Below, piece by piece: positions 46,070 through 55,434 of a DNA stretch of 64,000 nucleotides. A program made the position numbers and the translations under genes. The DNA is taken from the NCBI GenBank assembly GCA_947476695.1, contig CANJRD010000003.1, positions 266,449-330,448 of the forward strand, given 5' to 3'. Below the pieces are notes generated by a model. The model was given only the letters and a program-made list of their open reading frames with translations, did not search any database and was not told the origin of the DNA. The stretch is from Rhodospirillaceae bacterium (GTDB lineage: Bacteria; Pseudomonadota; Alphaproteobacteria; Rhodospirillales; Rhodospirillaceae). Positions within the stretch are counted from its first letter, which is position 1; every line of letters begins with the position of its first letter.

Positions 46070-47649
46070 CCAGCGCACCGTGGTGGCAATCCGGCGTCGT
46101 CTATCAGATCTATCCGCGCTCGTTCCAGGACAGCAACGGTGACGGTATCGGTGACTTGCCGGGCATCAGCCAGCGCATCGATTATCTCGCCGATCTCGGC
46201 ATCGATGCGATCTGGCTGTCGCCAGTATATCCGTCGCCGATGGCCGACTTCGGTTACGATGTCGCGAACTACGTCGACATCGATGCGGTGTTCGGCACGC
46301 TCGCCGACTTGGATGCGTTGGTGAAAACCGCGCACCAGCGTGGGCTGAAGGTCATCATGGACCTCGTGCCCAATCACACATCGGATCAACATCCGTGGTT
46401 CCTTGAAAGCCGCGCCTCGCGCGATAATCCGAAACGCGACTGGTACGTCTGGCGCGATCCCAAACCCGATGGATCGGTGCCCACGAATTGGCTGAGCGAA
46501 TTCGGCGGGCCGTCGTGGACGCTCGATCCGATCACCGGTCAGTATTACTATCACGCCTATCTCGCCGCGCAGCCGGACCTGAATTGGCGCAATCGCGAAG
46601 TCGTCGCCGCGATGGACGACGTGCTACGGTTCTGGTTCGACCGTGGCGTGGATGGCTTCCGGCTCGACACGATCCATCATCTGATCGAAGACGCCGACTT
46701 CCGCGACAATCCGCCGAACCCGGATTTTAAGCCCGGCGATCCGCCGACAAAGGCGCTGCAACGTCTTTACACCAACGATCGCCCCGAGACACAAACGGTG
46801 CTCGCTCGCTTCCGGCAGATCGCCGATGAATACGACGACCGCGCACTTATTGGAGAAGCCTACATCCCACTCGAAGCGCTGATGGCCTACTACGGCCACG
46901 CCGGCAGCGGCTTGCACCTGCCCTTCAACTTCCAACTGCTCAGCACGCCGTGGACGCCGCAAGACATCGCCGAACTCATCCAGCGCTATGAAGCCTTGTT
47001 GCCACCCGGTGCATGGCCGAACTGGGTTCTTGGCAACCACGATCGGCAGCGGTTGATCAGTCGCATCGGCGAGACACAAGCGCCCCTTGCTGCGATGCTA
47101 CTGCTGAGCTTGCGCGGCACGCCGACGATCTACTATGGCGAGGAGATCGGCATGAGCGATGTGCCGATTCCGCCTGAACTCGTGCAGGACCCTTGGGAGA
47201 AGCAAGTTCCCGGTCACGGCCTGGGCCGCGATCCGGCTCGCACCCCGATGGCATGGTCCCCGGAACGCAAAAGCGGCTTCACGCACGGCATACCCTGGCT
47301 CCCGCTCGGGGACGACGCACTGGCGCGCAATGTCGCGACCCAGAAGGCCGATCCTCAGTCGCTGTGGTCACTTTATCGCGACCTGCTGCACTTGCGGCGC
47401 ACCGAGCCAGCCTTAGCGGTGGGTGACTGCGTCGCCATTCAGGCGGAACGCTCAGTCCTGCGCTATGAGCGGCATCACGCCGGACGGAGATTCAGCGTAA
47501 TTCTCAATTTCGGCGACGAAGTAACGGACGTTTCCGCCCCTGGCGGCGATATGATTTACTCCACCGCGAGCCGCAATGGCCGCCGCACCGTCACCGATCG
47601 GGTGAGGTTGCTGGCGCATGAAGGCGTCCTTGTGGCCCACGCACGTTAG
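46066..47649 (+). CDS. GH13 alpha-glucosidase
   Basis: The 527-residue cytoplasmic enzyme is a glycoside hydrolase family 13 alpha-glucosidase (oligo-1,6-glucosidase/trehalose-type group). It contains VYQIYPRSFQDSNGDGIGDL, DLVPNHTSDQHPWF (region I), GFRLD with nucleophile Asp201, GEAY with acid/base Glu264, and LGNHD with Asp326. It should hydrolyse terminal alpha-glucosidic bonds of short oligosaccharides. The start at 46066 overlaps the hydrolase stop. An earlier in-frame ATG is at 46036. The CYTH-CHAD gene follows six bases after its stop, so three genes form one operon. Confidence 0.93.
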   Translation: MTSAPWWQSGVVYQIYPRSFQDSNGDGIGDLPGISQRIDYLADLGIDAIWLSPVYPSPMADFGYDVANYVDIDAVFGTLADLDALVKTAHQRGLKVIMDLVPNHTSDQHPWFLESRASRDNPKRDWYVWRDPKPDGSVPTNWLSEFGGPSWTLDPITGQYYYHAYLAAQPDLNWRNREVVAAMDDVLRFWFDRGVDGFRLDTIHHLIEDADFRDNPPNPDFKPGDPPTKALQRLYTNDRPETQTVLARFRQIADEYDDRALIGEAYIPLEALMAYYGHAGSGLHLPFNFQLLSTPWTPQDIAELIQRYEALLPPGAWPNWVLGNHDRQRLISRIGETQAPLAAMLLLSLRGTPTIYYGEEIGMSDVPIPPELVQDPWEKQVPGHGLGRDPARTPMAWSPERKSGFTHGIPWLPLGDDALARNVATQKADPQSLWSLYRDLLHLRRTEPALAVGDCVAIQAERSVLRYERHHAGRRFSVILNFGDEVTDVSAPGGDMIYSTASRNGRRTVTDRVRLLAHEGVLVAHAR

Positions 47650-47655
47650 GCGATC

Positions 47656-49143
47656 ATGGAAATCGAACTCAAACTGAGCCTGAAGCTCAACGAGATCTCG
47701 GACGCGAGGGCGCTGCTTAAGCGCGTTAGCGGGGCTTCACCGAAAGTCGAATCCCTCCATGCCATTTACTACGACACATCCAGCCATAGCCTTTTCAAGA
47801 AAGGCTATACGCTGCGCGTTCGCAAGGAAGGCCGACATCAGGTTCAGACCCTGAAGCACTCCGATCCGCGGCGCGGCGACGCGATGCATCGCGACGAGTG
47901 GAGCGACCCGGTCGACAGCGCGAATGTGGATACGTCGGCCGGCGAGTCCGGACGTCAGATCCGCAAGCGTTTTGGCAAAGTGCGGATCGCGCCGCTGTTC
48001 ACCGTCGAGGTGAAGCGCGAACGCTTCCAGCACACCACCGCCGACGGCGCGGAGATCGAAATCGCACTCGATATCGGCCGCGTCAGCGCCGGACGCCGCA
48101 GCACGCCGATCCGCGAGATTGAGCTTGAGCTCAAATCTGGCCCGGTTGCTGCGGTCTATAATCTAGCGCTCAACGTCGCGGAGCATCTCGACGTGGCCGT
48201 AGAACCCCTCAGCAAGGGTCAGCACGGCTTTGCGCTGATCGGTGCCTACAAGCCAGACGGCGTCCGCCTTGAGACGCCTGTGTTCGCGAGCTCGCATACC
48301 GTCGCTGATGCACTTGCCGCCGCTGCGCGACGCTACTTCGCACAGTATCTGCAGAATCTCCCGGCCCTCCGCGAAGGACTTGAGGATGGGGTTCACCAGA
48401 TGCGTGTCGCGATCCGACGTCTGCGCTCGGTGCTCTCGGCCATGCGGGACTATGTCCCCGAGGCGGAATACAAACTGGTGAGCGGTCAGCTGAAGACGAT
48501 CCAGCGCACGCTGAGCAACACACGCGACCTCGACGTCCTGTTGGCCCGTGTGCGCGAAGTGCCGGAGCTGCCGCTGCGCCGAACGAAGGCTCACCGCGCA
48601 CTCGTCGACACGTTGACGGTCCGCCGGCGCGATGCCCTGGCGCAAGTGCGCCACACGCTGGAATCGAAAGCCCAGACCCTGACGTGGTTGCGGGTGATGT
48701 TGTGGTTCGAAGGCTTGGTCGACAAGCCGGCCGACGCCCCCGTCCATGGCAAGCTTGCCGACGAATCCCCAAAGATTCTGGCCAAGCTGTTGAAGCGCGT
48801 GCGCAAACGCGCGAAAGGTTTTGCCGGGCTTTCGGCCGAGAAGCAGCACGGCGTCCGCATCGCCTGCAAGAAGCTGCGTTACGGCGTCGACCTGTTCGCG
48901 TCACTCTACAAGAAGCGAGACATCGCGACCTTCGTCCACAGCCTCAAGGTCGTACAGGACGAACTCGGGATGCTGAACGATGCCCATATGGCTCGCCATC
49001 TTTTGATGAATCCGCCGCCATCCGGCCAAGCGGCCCTACCTGCCGGGGAAGCCTTGGGCTGGATTGAGCGCGACACTAAGCCGACAGTCAAGAAAGCGGC
49101 CAAACACCTGCGCAAGGTGATGGACACAAAGCCGTATTGGTAA
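47656..49143 (+). CDS. CYTH and CHAD domain protein
   Basis: The 495-residue protein opens with the CYTH signature MEIELKLSL, with the EIELK triphosphate-binding motif, and Glu/Arg-rich strands to about residue 200 (LRVRKEGRHQVQTLK). From about residue 215 it has a CHAD domain: histidine-rich helices such as GVHQMRVAIRRLRSVL, KAHRALVDTLTVRRRDAL and GVRIACKKLRYGVDLF. CYTH domains cleave or bind triphosphates, and CHAD domains bind inorganic polyphosphate. The fusion is common, and its role is probably polyphosphate-linked. It is the last gene of the operon with the hydrolase and alpha-glucosidase. Confidence 0.94.
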   Translation: MEIELKLSLKLNEISDARALLKRVSGASPKVESLHAIYYDTSSHSLFKKGYTLRVRKEGRHQVQTLKHSDPRRGDAMHRDEWSDPVDSANVDTSAGESGRQIRKRFGKVRIAPLFTVEVKRERFQHTTADGAEIEIALDIGRVSAGRRSTPIREIELELKSGPVAAVYNLALNVAEHLDVAVEPLSKGQHGFALIGAYKPDGVRLETPVFASSHTVADALAAAARRYFAQYLQNLPALREGLEDGVHQMRVAIRRLRSVLSAMRDYVPEAEYKLVSGQLKTIQRTLSNTRDLDVLLARVREVPELPLRRTKAHRALVDTLTVRRRDALAQVRHTLESKAQTLTWLRVMLWFEGLVDKPADAPVHGKLADESPKILAKLLKRVRKRAKGFAGLSAEKQHGVRIACKKLRYGVDLFASLYKKRDIATFVHSLKVVQDELGMLNDAHMARHLLMNPPPSGQAALPAGEALGWIERDTKPTVKKAAKHLRKVMDTKPYW

Positions 49144-49226
49144 TGTCGAAAGGCATCTTTGTAATTTCATTCGCATGCCGTCCGGAGGCTCGCTTACCAT
49201 AGCGGTCCGTTGATCAAAGGCCGACC

Positions 49227-50798
49227 ATGACGAACTTCTCGCGCCGCAATTTTGCGCAATCCGCCGCCCTGTGGGCTGGCGCAAATGCGTTGATGCTGAC
49301 TGGCGCGCGCCGCGCTTCCGCCGCCCCGACGTTCCTCGATGATCCTTTCAAGCTGGGCGTCGCCAGCGGCGACCCCGTGCCCGACGGGTTCGTCATCTGG
49401 ACCCGTCTCGCGCCCGATCCCTTCGACAAGAACGCGCTGCCCCCGGAAGCCATTCCGGTCACCTGGGAGGTCGGCTCCGACGACAAGCTGCAGAAGATCG
49501 TCGCGCGGGGTCAGGTCTACGCCGAGCCGGGCCTGGCCCACAGCGTCCACGTCGATGTGCGCGGGCTGGAACATGGACGGCTATATTTCTACCGCTTCCG
49601 CTGCGGCGCCGCGGTCAGCCGTACTGGCCGGGCAAAGACCCTCACGACCCCACGCCTGCCCCTCGCCCGCCTGAAGTTCGCCTATGCCTCCTGCCAGCAC
49701 TATGAACAAGGGTACTTCACCGCCTATCGCGACATGATCGCGCAAGATCCCGACTTCATCCTTCATCTTGGCGACTACGTCTACGAATCGTCCTGGGGAA
49801 CGATCGTGCGGCATGGCGCCTCGATGGACTCGCGCGATTTGGCCGACTACCGGCTCTTGCACGCCGTCTACAAGACCGATCCCGATCTGCAGAACGCCCA
49901 CGCGCACTGCCCGTGGTACGTGATGTGGGACGATCATGAAGTGGCGAACGACTATTCGCTCAATCAGTCCGAACGCGACCCCGATCCCGACGTATTCCAC
50001 GCTCGCCGCCGCGTGGCCTACCAGGCTTACTACGAACACATGCCCCTGCGTCCCGCCGCTGCGCCCGATGCTAACGGCAACATGACGCTCTATCAGCGCC
50101 AGAATTTCGGCGACCTGATGGAACTGGCGATCATCGACCAGCGACAGTATCGCGATGCGATCCCCTGCCAGCTCGCCGACCGTCACGGCGGCCGGGTGGT
50201 CGATGTGACGCAATGCGCTGACATGAACGATCCGGCGCGAAGCATGCTAGGCAAGAACCAGGAACGATGGCTCGGCAGCAACTGGGCCAAGTCCGGTGCG
50301 CGTTGGAACGTGCTTGGGCAGACCCTGATGCTCGCGCCGTTCGATCAATTGGCAGGCCCAGCGCGCGGCGTTTACACCGACAACTGGGGCGGCTATCCGG
50401 CGGCCCGGCGCAAAATTCTCGATCACATCAAGAACCGCATGGAAGAAGGCGCCGGTAACTTCGTCTGCCTGGGTGGCGACATCCACAGCTATTTCGTCTC
50501 GGACATCAAGGAGGACGAGCTCAATCCGGCGTCCCGCACCCTGATGAGCGAATTCGTCACGACCTCGATCACGTCAGAAAGCTACAACACAAAGGTGTTC
50601 CAAGAAGTCTTGCCGGATAACCCGCACATCAAGTTCATCGACGACACGGTACGCGGTTATGTGATGTGCGAAGTGACGCCGGAGACGTGGCACACGACTC
50701 TGAGGGTGGTCGAGAACGTGCGGGTGCGCGCACCCGTTTTCCGCACACGCGCGAGCTTCGTCCTCGAGAACGGCAACGCTGGCGTTCAGAACGCCTAG
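49227..50798 (+). CDS. phoD: alkaline phosphatase D (PhoD family)
   Basis: The 523-residue protein is an exported PhoD phosphodiesterase/phosphatase, which releases phosphate from organic esters using Fe/Ca. A Tat signal (FSRRNFAQSAALWAGANALM) starts it. The metal-site motifs are YASCQHYEQGYFTAY near residue 152, DFILHLGDYVYE, MWDDHEVANDY near residue 233 and GGDIHSYFVSD near residue 417. The N-terminal fibronectin-like part (FKLGVASGDPVPDGFVIWTR) is usual. It follows the CYTH-CHAD gene by 83 bases, so it may share control by phosphate, though no pho box was identified. It converges with the TonB receptor gene. Confidence 0.95.
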   Translation: MTNFSRRNFAQSAALWAGANALMLTGARRASAAPTFLDDPFKLGVASGDPVPDGFVIWTRLAPDPFDKNALPPEAIPVTWEVGSDDKLQKIVARGQVYAEPGLAHSVHVDVRGLEHGRLYFYRFRCGAAVSRTGRAKTLTTPRLPLARLKFAYASCQHYEQGYFTAYRDMIAQDPDFILHLGDYVYESSWGTIVRHGASMDSRDLADYRLLHAVYKTDPDLQNAHAHCPWYVMWDDHEVANDYSLNQSERDPDPDVFHARRRVAYQAYYEHMPLRPAAAPDANGNMTLYQRQNFGDLMELAIIDQRQYRDAIPCQLADRHGGRVVDVTQCADMNDPARSMLGKNQERWLGSNWAKSGARWNVLGQTLMLAPFDQLAGPARGVYTDNWGGYPAARRKILDHIKNRMEEGAGNFVCLGGDIHSYFVSDIKEDELNPASRTLMSEFVTTSITSESYNTKVFQEVLPDNPHIKFIDDTVRGYVMCEVTPETWHTTLRVVENVRVRAPVFRTRASFVLENGNAGVQNA

Positions 50799-50823
50799 CG
50801 CTTCATGAGCCTTCGAAACGTCT

Positions 50824-50855
50824 CGGGGACGACCGCATTTCGCGATCGTCCCCCG
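50824..50855. terminator. terminator between phoD and the TonB receptor
   Basis: CGGGGACGA and TCGTCCCCCG form an imperfect stem around an A/T-containing loop, between the convergent genes. A short T-tract follows on the plus strand. Confidence 0.6.
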
Positions 50856-50880
50856 ATTTCGTTAGAGCGCGTGAGTTGGT

Positions 50881-53274
50881 CTAGAACTCAGCGTGCAGGG
50901 TCGCGATGAACGTACGGCGATAGCCCGGCTGGAACAGCGCGATGCCGACCAGGTTCGTGGTGATGTCGCCAAGGAAGCGCTTGTCGAACAGGTTACGCAC
51001 GTTGAGTTGGAGGTAGGTATTCTTCACATACGCATCCAGCTTCAGGCGCGCATCCAGATCGACCAGCGTGTAGCTCGGGGCTCGCTCGGTGTTGACCAGG
51101 TTGGTCCAACGCGCACCGGTGTACTTGCCCTGCACGCCCAGGCTCAGCCAATCGAACGCGTCGTACTGAACGCGAACACCGGACTGGAATTCCGGCGTTT
51201 CGTAGAGCGACTTGCCCTTGGTCGGCAACAGGGCACCCGCTGTGGTGTTACGGATGTCAGCCTGGATTTCGGACCTGATGTAGGACGCCGAGGCGTAGAC
51301 CGACAGGCTGTCAATCGGTTTGAAGCCCATTTGGCCGTCGATACCCCACAGCTTCACGTTGCCGACGTTGGCCGAGAACGCGATGCCCGCGGCTTCATCC
51401 AGAACGCGTTCGATGCGGTTGCTGAAGTCGTTCGCCCACAGTGCGCCAGCGATCATGAACGAGCCGCTCTGGTAACGCGTGCCCAAATCGTAGGCATGCG
51501 CGACTTCCGGACCCGGATCGATCAGAACCTGGTCGTACAAGTCGTCGGTACGCGGCGCCGACAGCGTTTCGGCGTAGCTGGCATAGACCGACCAATCGGA
51601 CGTGATGTCGTAGCTGACGCCGGCGTTCGGCAGCAGTTTGTCGTACTTGCGATCGAATGAACGCGGACGGCCATACAGGAAAGCCGCGCTAGTGTTCAGG
51701 GCCGACACCGGGAAGGTGACAAAGGTGCGGCCGGTGCCGTCGTTCGTGCCGGCAACCGGCGTGCCGGCCTGCGTAGTGCAGTACGCGTTGAAGGTGTCAC
51801 GCTGATAGCAGAAGTTGTTCAGGTTACGCGTGAAGTACGGCGCGCGGACGCCGACGTTCACCAGCATCTTTTCCTCGAAGAAGCGGCCGCGATATTCGGC
51901 GGAGACCTGGTTCAGAAGCGCGATCGAGGCGCGGGAGCGGCGACGCAGGATCGTGCCGTCAGGCAGGTTGACTGGGCGACCGCCGAAGCCGGCCGGCTTG
52001 CCGCCGAACACGTCTTCCGGAGAGAAGCTGCCGTCGGTCTTAATGAAGCCGACTTCACCGGTCTGACGATGACGCGCGCGGTCGTAGGTGTAGGCGACGC
52101 GGAAGCTGTGCACATCTGCGAACTTGTAGATCAGCGACGTGGTCACGCCGATACGGCGGGTCTGGGTGGTGTTCGGACGATACAGGCGAACGGAGTCCGC
52201 CAGATCGCCGTCGCCGTTTAGGTCCACACCGGCGGCCAACGTGTTGCCACGGATCTGCGGATCGGTTTCGGCCCAGTTCGCCGCACCGCCGCCGTTGGCC
52301 AGCGTGTACTGGAAGGACGGATCGACCGTTAGGGTCAACTGGTCGGTGAAGTCCCAGGTCGACAGGATGCGGACGTTACCCGTATTCGACGGATTGATGT
52401 TTTCCGCAGCGGCCTGCGCCGCGTTCACCGGCGCGACACGCGCGTTGAAGTTTGCGAGGCTGATACGGTTGATGAAGTTGTTGCGGTTCTGGTTGTAGTT
52501 GCCGATCACGCTGATCTTGCCGTAGTCGGCGATGTCTTGATCGACACGGAAGTTCAGCTGCATCTTCTGGATCTTGCCGGCCGGCTTCGCGGTGGCGTCC
52601 CAAGGGCGGAAGATGTTGTTGCGGGTGAACAGGCCCGAGAACCATGCACGCGGACCGGAGGTGCCGATGTCGCCGGTTTCGAGTGTGCCGTAGTAGCGCT
52701 TGAAGCTGTCGCTGCCGAAGCCAACTTCAGCGCGGGCGCCGAAATCGTGGGAGGCAGGGCGGGTGATGTAGTTGATGCTGCCGCCGGCCGCTGCCGCGGT
52801 CGGGCTGTCGACGTCGGTCGTGCCGAGGTTGACGCTGACTTTTTCGATCAGGTCAGGCTCAAGCTGCTGGTTCGGATAGATGGCGTAGTTGCCGCTATCG
52901 TTCAGCGGAATGCCGTCCTGCAGCAGCGCCACGCGCTGGCTGTCGAAGCCGCGCACAGTGATGTCACCGCCGGCGGAACCGAAGGCGTCGTTGTTAGAGA
53001 AGTTGACCGAGGGCATCAGGTTGATGGAGTCCAGCAGCGTCTGGCCGGGCGACTGGCGCGACAGCATTTCGGAATCGATCGACACGCGCGACTTCGGCAC
53101 GACTTCGGCGATCATCGCGCCGCCGATGTCGACCTTGCGCGCCGACACGACGATCTCTTCGATGGCCATCGTACCGGACGACTGCGCCTGCGCCGTGCCG
53201 GCATTCATCGCCAGCGTGCAAATCGCAATCGCGAGCGGACTTGCGCCTGCCGCCAAGAAACCTTTGAACTGCAT
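50881..53274 (-). CDS. TonB-dependent outer-membrane receptor
   Basis: The 797-residue protein is a TonB-dependent receptor. The signal peptide is GASPLAIAICTLAMNAGTAQ, with the TonB-box-like EEIVVSARK just after. The plug domain (about 55-160) has QTLLDSINLMPSVN, DITVRGFDSQRVALLQDGIP and EKVSVNLGTTDVDSP. The beta-barrel runs to the C-terminus (RTFIATLHAEF). AGGAG sits before the ATG at 53274, and an open upstream frame gives no signal peptide. The ligand cannot be inferred. Some barrels of this type import aromatic compounds, siderophores or oligosaccharides. Its neighbours (amidase, cupin, monooxygenase, flavoprotein) hint at an organic substrate. Confidence 0.93.
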   Translation of the reverse strand: MQFKGFLAAGASPLAIAICTLAMNAGTAQAQSSGTMAIEEIVVSARKVDIGGAMIAEVVPKSRVSIDSEMLSRQSPGQTLLDSINLMPSVNFSNNDAFGSAGGDITVRGFDSQRVALLQDGIPLNDSGNYAIYPNQQLEPDLIEKVSVNLGTTDVDSPTAAAAGGSINYITRPASHDFGARAEVGFGSDSFKRYYGTLETGDIGTSGPRAWFSGLFTRNNIFRPWDATAKPAGKIQKMQLNFRVDQDIADYGKISVIGNYNQNRNNFINRISLANFNARVAPVNAAQAAAENINPSNTGNVRILSTWDFTDQLTLTVDPSFQYTLANGGGAANWAETDPQIRGNTLAAGVDLNGDGDLADSVRLYRPNTTQTRRIGVTTSLIYKFADVHSFRVAYTYDRARHRQTGEVGFIKTDGSFSPEDVFGGKPAGFGGRPVNLPDGTILRRRSRASIALLNQVSAEYRGRFFEEKMLVNVGVRAPYFTRNLNNFCYQRDTFNAYCTTQAGTPVAGTNDGTGRTFVTFPVSALNTSAAFLYGRPRSFDRKYDKLLPNAGVSYDITSDWSVYASYAETLSAPRTDDLYDQVLIDPGPEVAHAYDLGTRYQSGSFMIAGALWANDFSNRIERVLDEAAGIAFSANVGNVKLWGIDGQMGFKPIDSLSVYASASYIRSEIQADIRNTTAGALLPTKGKSLYETPEFQSGVRVQYDAFDWLSLGVQGKYTGARWTNLVNTERAPSYTLVDLDARLKLDAYVKNTYLQLNVRNLFDKRFLGDITTNLVGIALFQPGYRRTFIATLHAEF

Positions 53275-53755
53275 TGTGATCTCCTGTTCCCCTAAATAAT
53301 TCCGCCGCGGTGCGCGGACGGAACTGCGGCAACTTGGACGCCGCCTGCTTCTTCGCTTCGCTTCGGGCGCGGGGCCGCTGCGGCACGGACCAAGCCAGCG
53401 GACACCGGAAACCTCACGCGAGACACCCCCGCGCAAGGAGGACCCTTTTTAGTGGCACTTCCGAACGAAGTGACATCCTATGGTTGGCTCGTGAAAGTTC
53501 AATGACAGGCCGGCGAAAGAATTCGGACGACAGCCTTATTCGGAAAAGGCGTTGTAATTCAGCAACTTGCCGTGAATTTGTGTGCAATTTCCGACAGTTG
53601 ACGCCTTCCTGATGTTGCGATGCATAATTAATTCGCAACTGCGAAGAAATTAGGAACAAAGGTATTCAATTTCCCGGCGCGATTCGCTTGGCCCGGGCAA
53701 AGAAAAAGGCCGGATCGGGCGATACCCGATCCGGCCTTTTCAGTTGGTCTAAGCG
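53275..53755. other. promoter region of TonB receptor, and methyltransferase terminator
   Basis: No gene is seen in these 481 bases. They contain the TonB receptor promoter (leftward). A stretch near 53600-53665 is AT-richer than the rest (GATGTTGCGATGCATAATTA), with an imperfect inverted repeat TTGCGA/TCGCAA at 53615-53638. A strong terminator is at 53704-53740. Confidence 0.5.
53704..53740 (-). terminator. strong rho-independent terminator of the methyltransferase operon
   Basis: AAAAGGCCGGATCGGG with a five-base loop and CCCGATCCGGCCTTTT is a perfect 16-bp stem, 16 bases after the methyltransferase stop. Confidence 0.93.
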
Positions 53756-54943
53756 CTAAGCTTTTACGGCGTGACGGATGCCGAAGCCCGGAAGAACCGC
53801 CTTGGCGTTCTTTTCGAGATTGAACCCGCGCTTGGCGATCTCACCGTTGAAATCGACCGCGTGATACTCGAACGACCACACTTCGTTGTTCCAGCGGTGA
53901 TCCCACCAGCGGCCGTACATCTGGTTGGGGATCATCTTGGTGCCGCCGCTGACGAAATCGATCGGATAGTAGACACCGCCCGGACGCGTGACGCGGCGGG
54001 CTTCGTCTACGATCTTGCGGGTGTCTTCGCCCGGCACTTCGTGGTGCAGCAGATAGCTGGTCACGATATCGAAGTAGTTGTCGGGGAACTTGGTGTCTTC
54101 GGCCATGCGCTGGGCGAAGTTTGTACCGTTTCCAAGGCTGTTCGCGCGCATATGGGCATAACGCACCATGGGCCCGCCAGCATCGACGCCCCACACTTCC
54201 GCATCCGGGAAGCGTTCCTTGAGCATCAGAGTCAGCTGTCCCGTGCCGCAACCCATGTCCAGGATGCGCTTCACTTTGCCGTCTTTCGGCAGCGGCAGGC
54301 GTTCGGCCATGCCCTGCTGGATCTGGTCCTGCTCGTTGTAGCCGACCGTCGCCGCATAGAAGCTGTTGGTGCCGTAGTGATAGATGTGACCCGCGAACGG
54401 ATCGCCGACATAGCCGCCCGGCTGAATGTGAATTTCGTGCTTCGCGGAGTCTGGAATCTTCAGCGCCGGATTCAGTTCGAGCTTACCGGGGCCGGTCTTA
54501 TCAGCCATTTCCATTTCCGTCAGGTAGACGTCGGCATACTTGTGGAAGTGATCCTGCAACGTCTTCCAGGTGATCTGTTGATTCGCGAGCCAGGTCTTGG
54601 ACGCGAGATTGATCGCCGGTTCGGCTTCGACGATCTCGCGGAGCTGGTCGCGCGTGATCGGCGTGGCCGGATCGATGCCGCGCGCGGCGAGAGCGCGTGC
54701 GAACATTTCGCCTGAGGCCGTGCGGACGGCGCGGCTGTGCATCTGGCGGAAGCCGAGGGTGAAATCTTGCTGGCTCTCTAGATCGAGCGTGGCGAGACGG
54801 CGAAGACGACCATCCACGCCGCGCGGGATGTATTCACCGGGCATGGCCTTCGGCTTGTCGGCGGCGGCGCTGGCTTGATTGATGAGGGAAACGGTGGCGA
54901 GCGAAGCGCCGGCGGTTCCGAGCAAAGTGCGACGTGCGAGCAT
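53756..54943 (-). CDS. exported SAM-dependent methyltransferase-like protein
   Basis: The 395-residue protein has two unusual combined features. The first is an N-terminal Tat/Sec-like signal (ARRTLLGTAGASLATVSL, cut near ASAAADKP). The second is a class I methyltransferase fold with motif I ILDMGCGTGQLTL (residues 227-239), the acidic VWGVDAG at 250-256, and later VTSYLLHHEVPG and ARRVTRPGGVYYPID. A methyltransferase needs SAM, which is not known to be abundant in the periplasm, so either the signal is a lipid anchor or disused, or the protein moves. The N-terminal 200 residues are an extra helical domain. GGGAGG precedes the start, and the 113-residue gene is only 13 bases upstream. Confidence 0.8.
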   Translation of the reverse strand: MLARRTLLGTAGASLATVSLINQASAAADKPKAMPGEYIPRGVDGRLRRLATLDLESQQDFTLGFRQMHSRAVRTASGEMFARALAARGIDPATPITRDQLREIVEAEPAINLASKTWLANQQITWKTLQDHFHKYADVYLTEMEMADKTGPGKLELNPALKIPDSAKHEIHIQPGGYVGDPFAGHIYHYGTNSFYAATVGYNEQDQIQQGMAERLPLPKDGKVKRILDMGCGTGQLTLMLKERFPDAEVWGVDAGGPMVRYAHMRANSLGNGTNFAQRMAEDTKFPDNYFDIVTSYLLHHEVPGEDTRKIVDEARRVTRPGGVYYPIDFVSGGTKMIPNQMYGRWWDHRWNNEVWSFEYHAVDFNGEIAKRGFNLEKNAKAVLPGFGIRHAVKA

Positions 54944-54956
54944 GTGCTGTCCTCCC

Positions 54957-55298
54957 TTAACCACGCTTCGGGAAATCGGCGGCAATCGAGGTCGTACCCT
55001 GATTGCCCAGCGATCCGAGCGTGAGTTCGATGAAACTATCGCGGTCTTTCGCCCACTCGACTTTTTGTTGTTCGGTGGGAGCGAACTTCTCGATCATGTC
55101 GTTGGTGACGCCGTGCTGGGCCATCACCGCTTCGACCACTTTCAAGCGGCGCTTGGTCGACCACACTTCCATGGCCAACGCGAGCACGCAGCTGACGACG
55201 TTGTCGACAACCGGATTACCGAGAAAAACGCTATTCTTGACGTCGGAAGGAATCGCATCGACCGCATAGGTCTGACGCTTGGTGTCGGATGCGGGCAT
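54957..55298 (-). CDS. hypothetical protein, methyltransferase operon
   Basis: The 113-residue protein is not recognised. It has no signal peptide. The middle has a hydrophobic, possibly helical stretch (VVDNVVSCVLALAMEVWSTK), then a charged helix region (RLKVVEAVMAQHGVTNDMIE) and TEQQKVEWAKDRDSFI. It sits directly upstream of the exported methyltransferase with a 13-base gap, so it is probably translated together with it and may be a partner. AGGAG lies before the ATG at 55298. Confidence 0.6.
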   Translation of the reverse strand: MPASDTKRQTYAVDAIPSDVKNSVFLGNPVVDNVVSCVLALAMEVWSTKRRLKVVEAVMAQHGVTNDMIEKFAPTEQQKVEWAKDRDSFIELTLGSLGNQGTTSIAADFPKRG

Positions 55299-55391
55299 AG
55301 AGGGTCTCCTCAACTAAGGCCACAAGAGACCTTGAGGATACCCGATCAGCCCGAGGGCCGTTTGTCTAAAAAGCGCCAGACCGCCGTGCGA

Positions 55392-55417
55392 GTAAGCCGC
55401 CCGAATTCACGGCTTAC
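55392..55417. repeat. inverted repeat after the Hsp20-like gene
   Basis: GTAAGCCG and CGGCTTAC are perfect 8-bp arms with a 10-base loop, 18 bases after the Hsp20-like stop. No T-tract is seen, so a terminator is uncertain. Confidence 0.5.
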
Positions 55418-55434
55418 GCGCTAAATCAGTCGAC

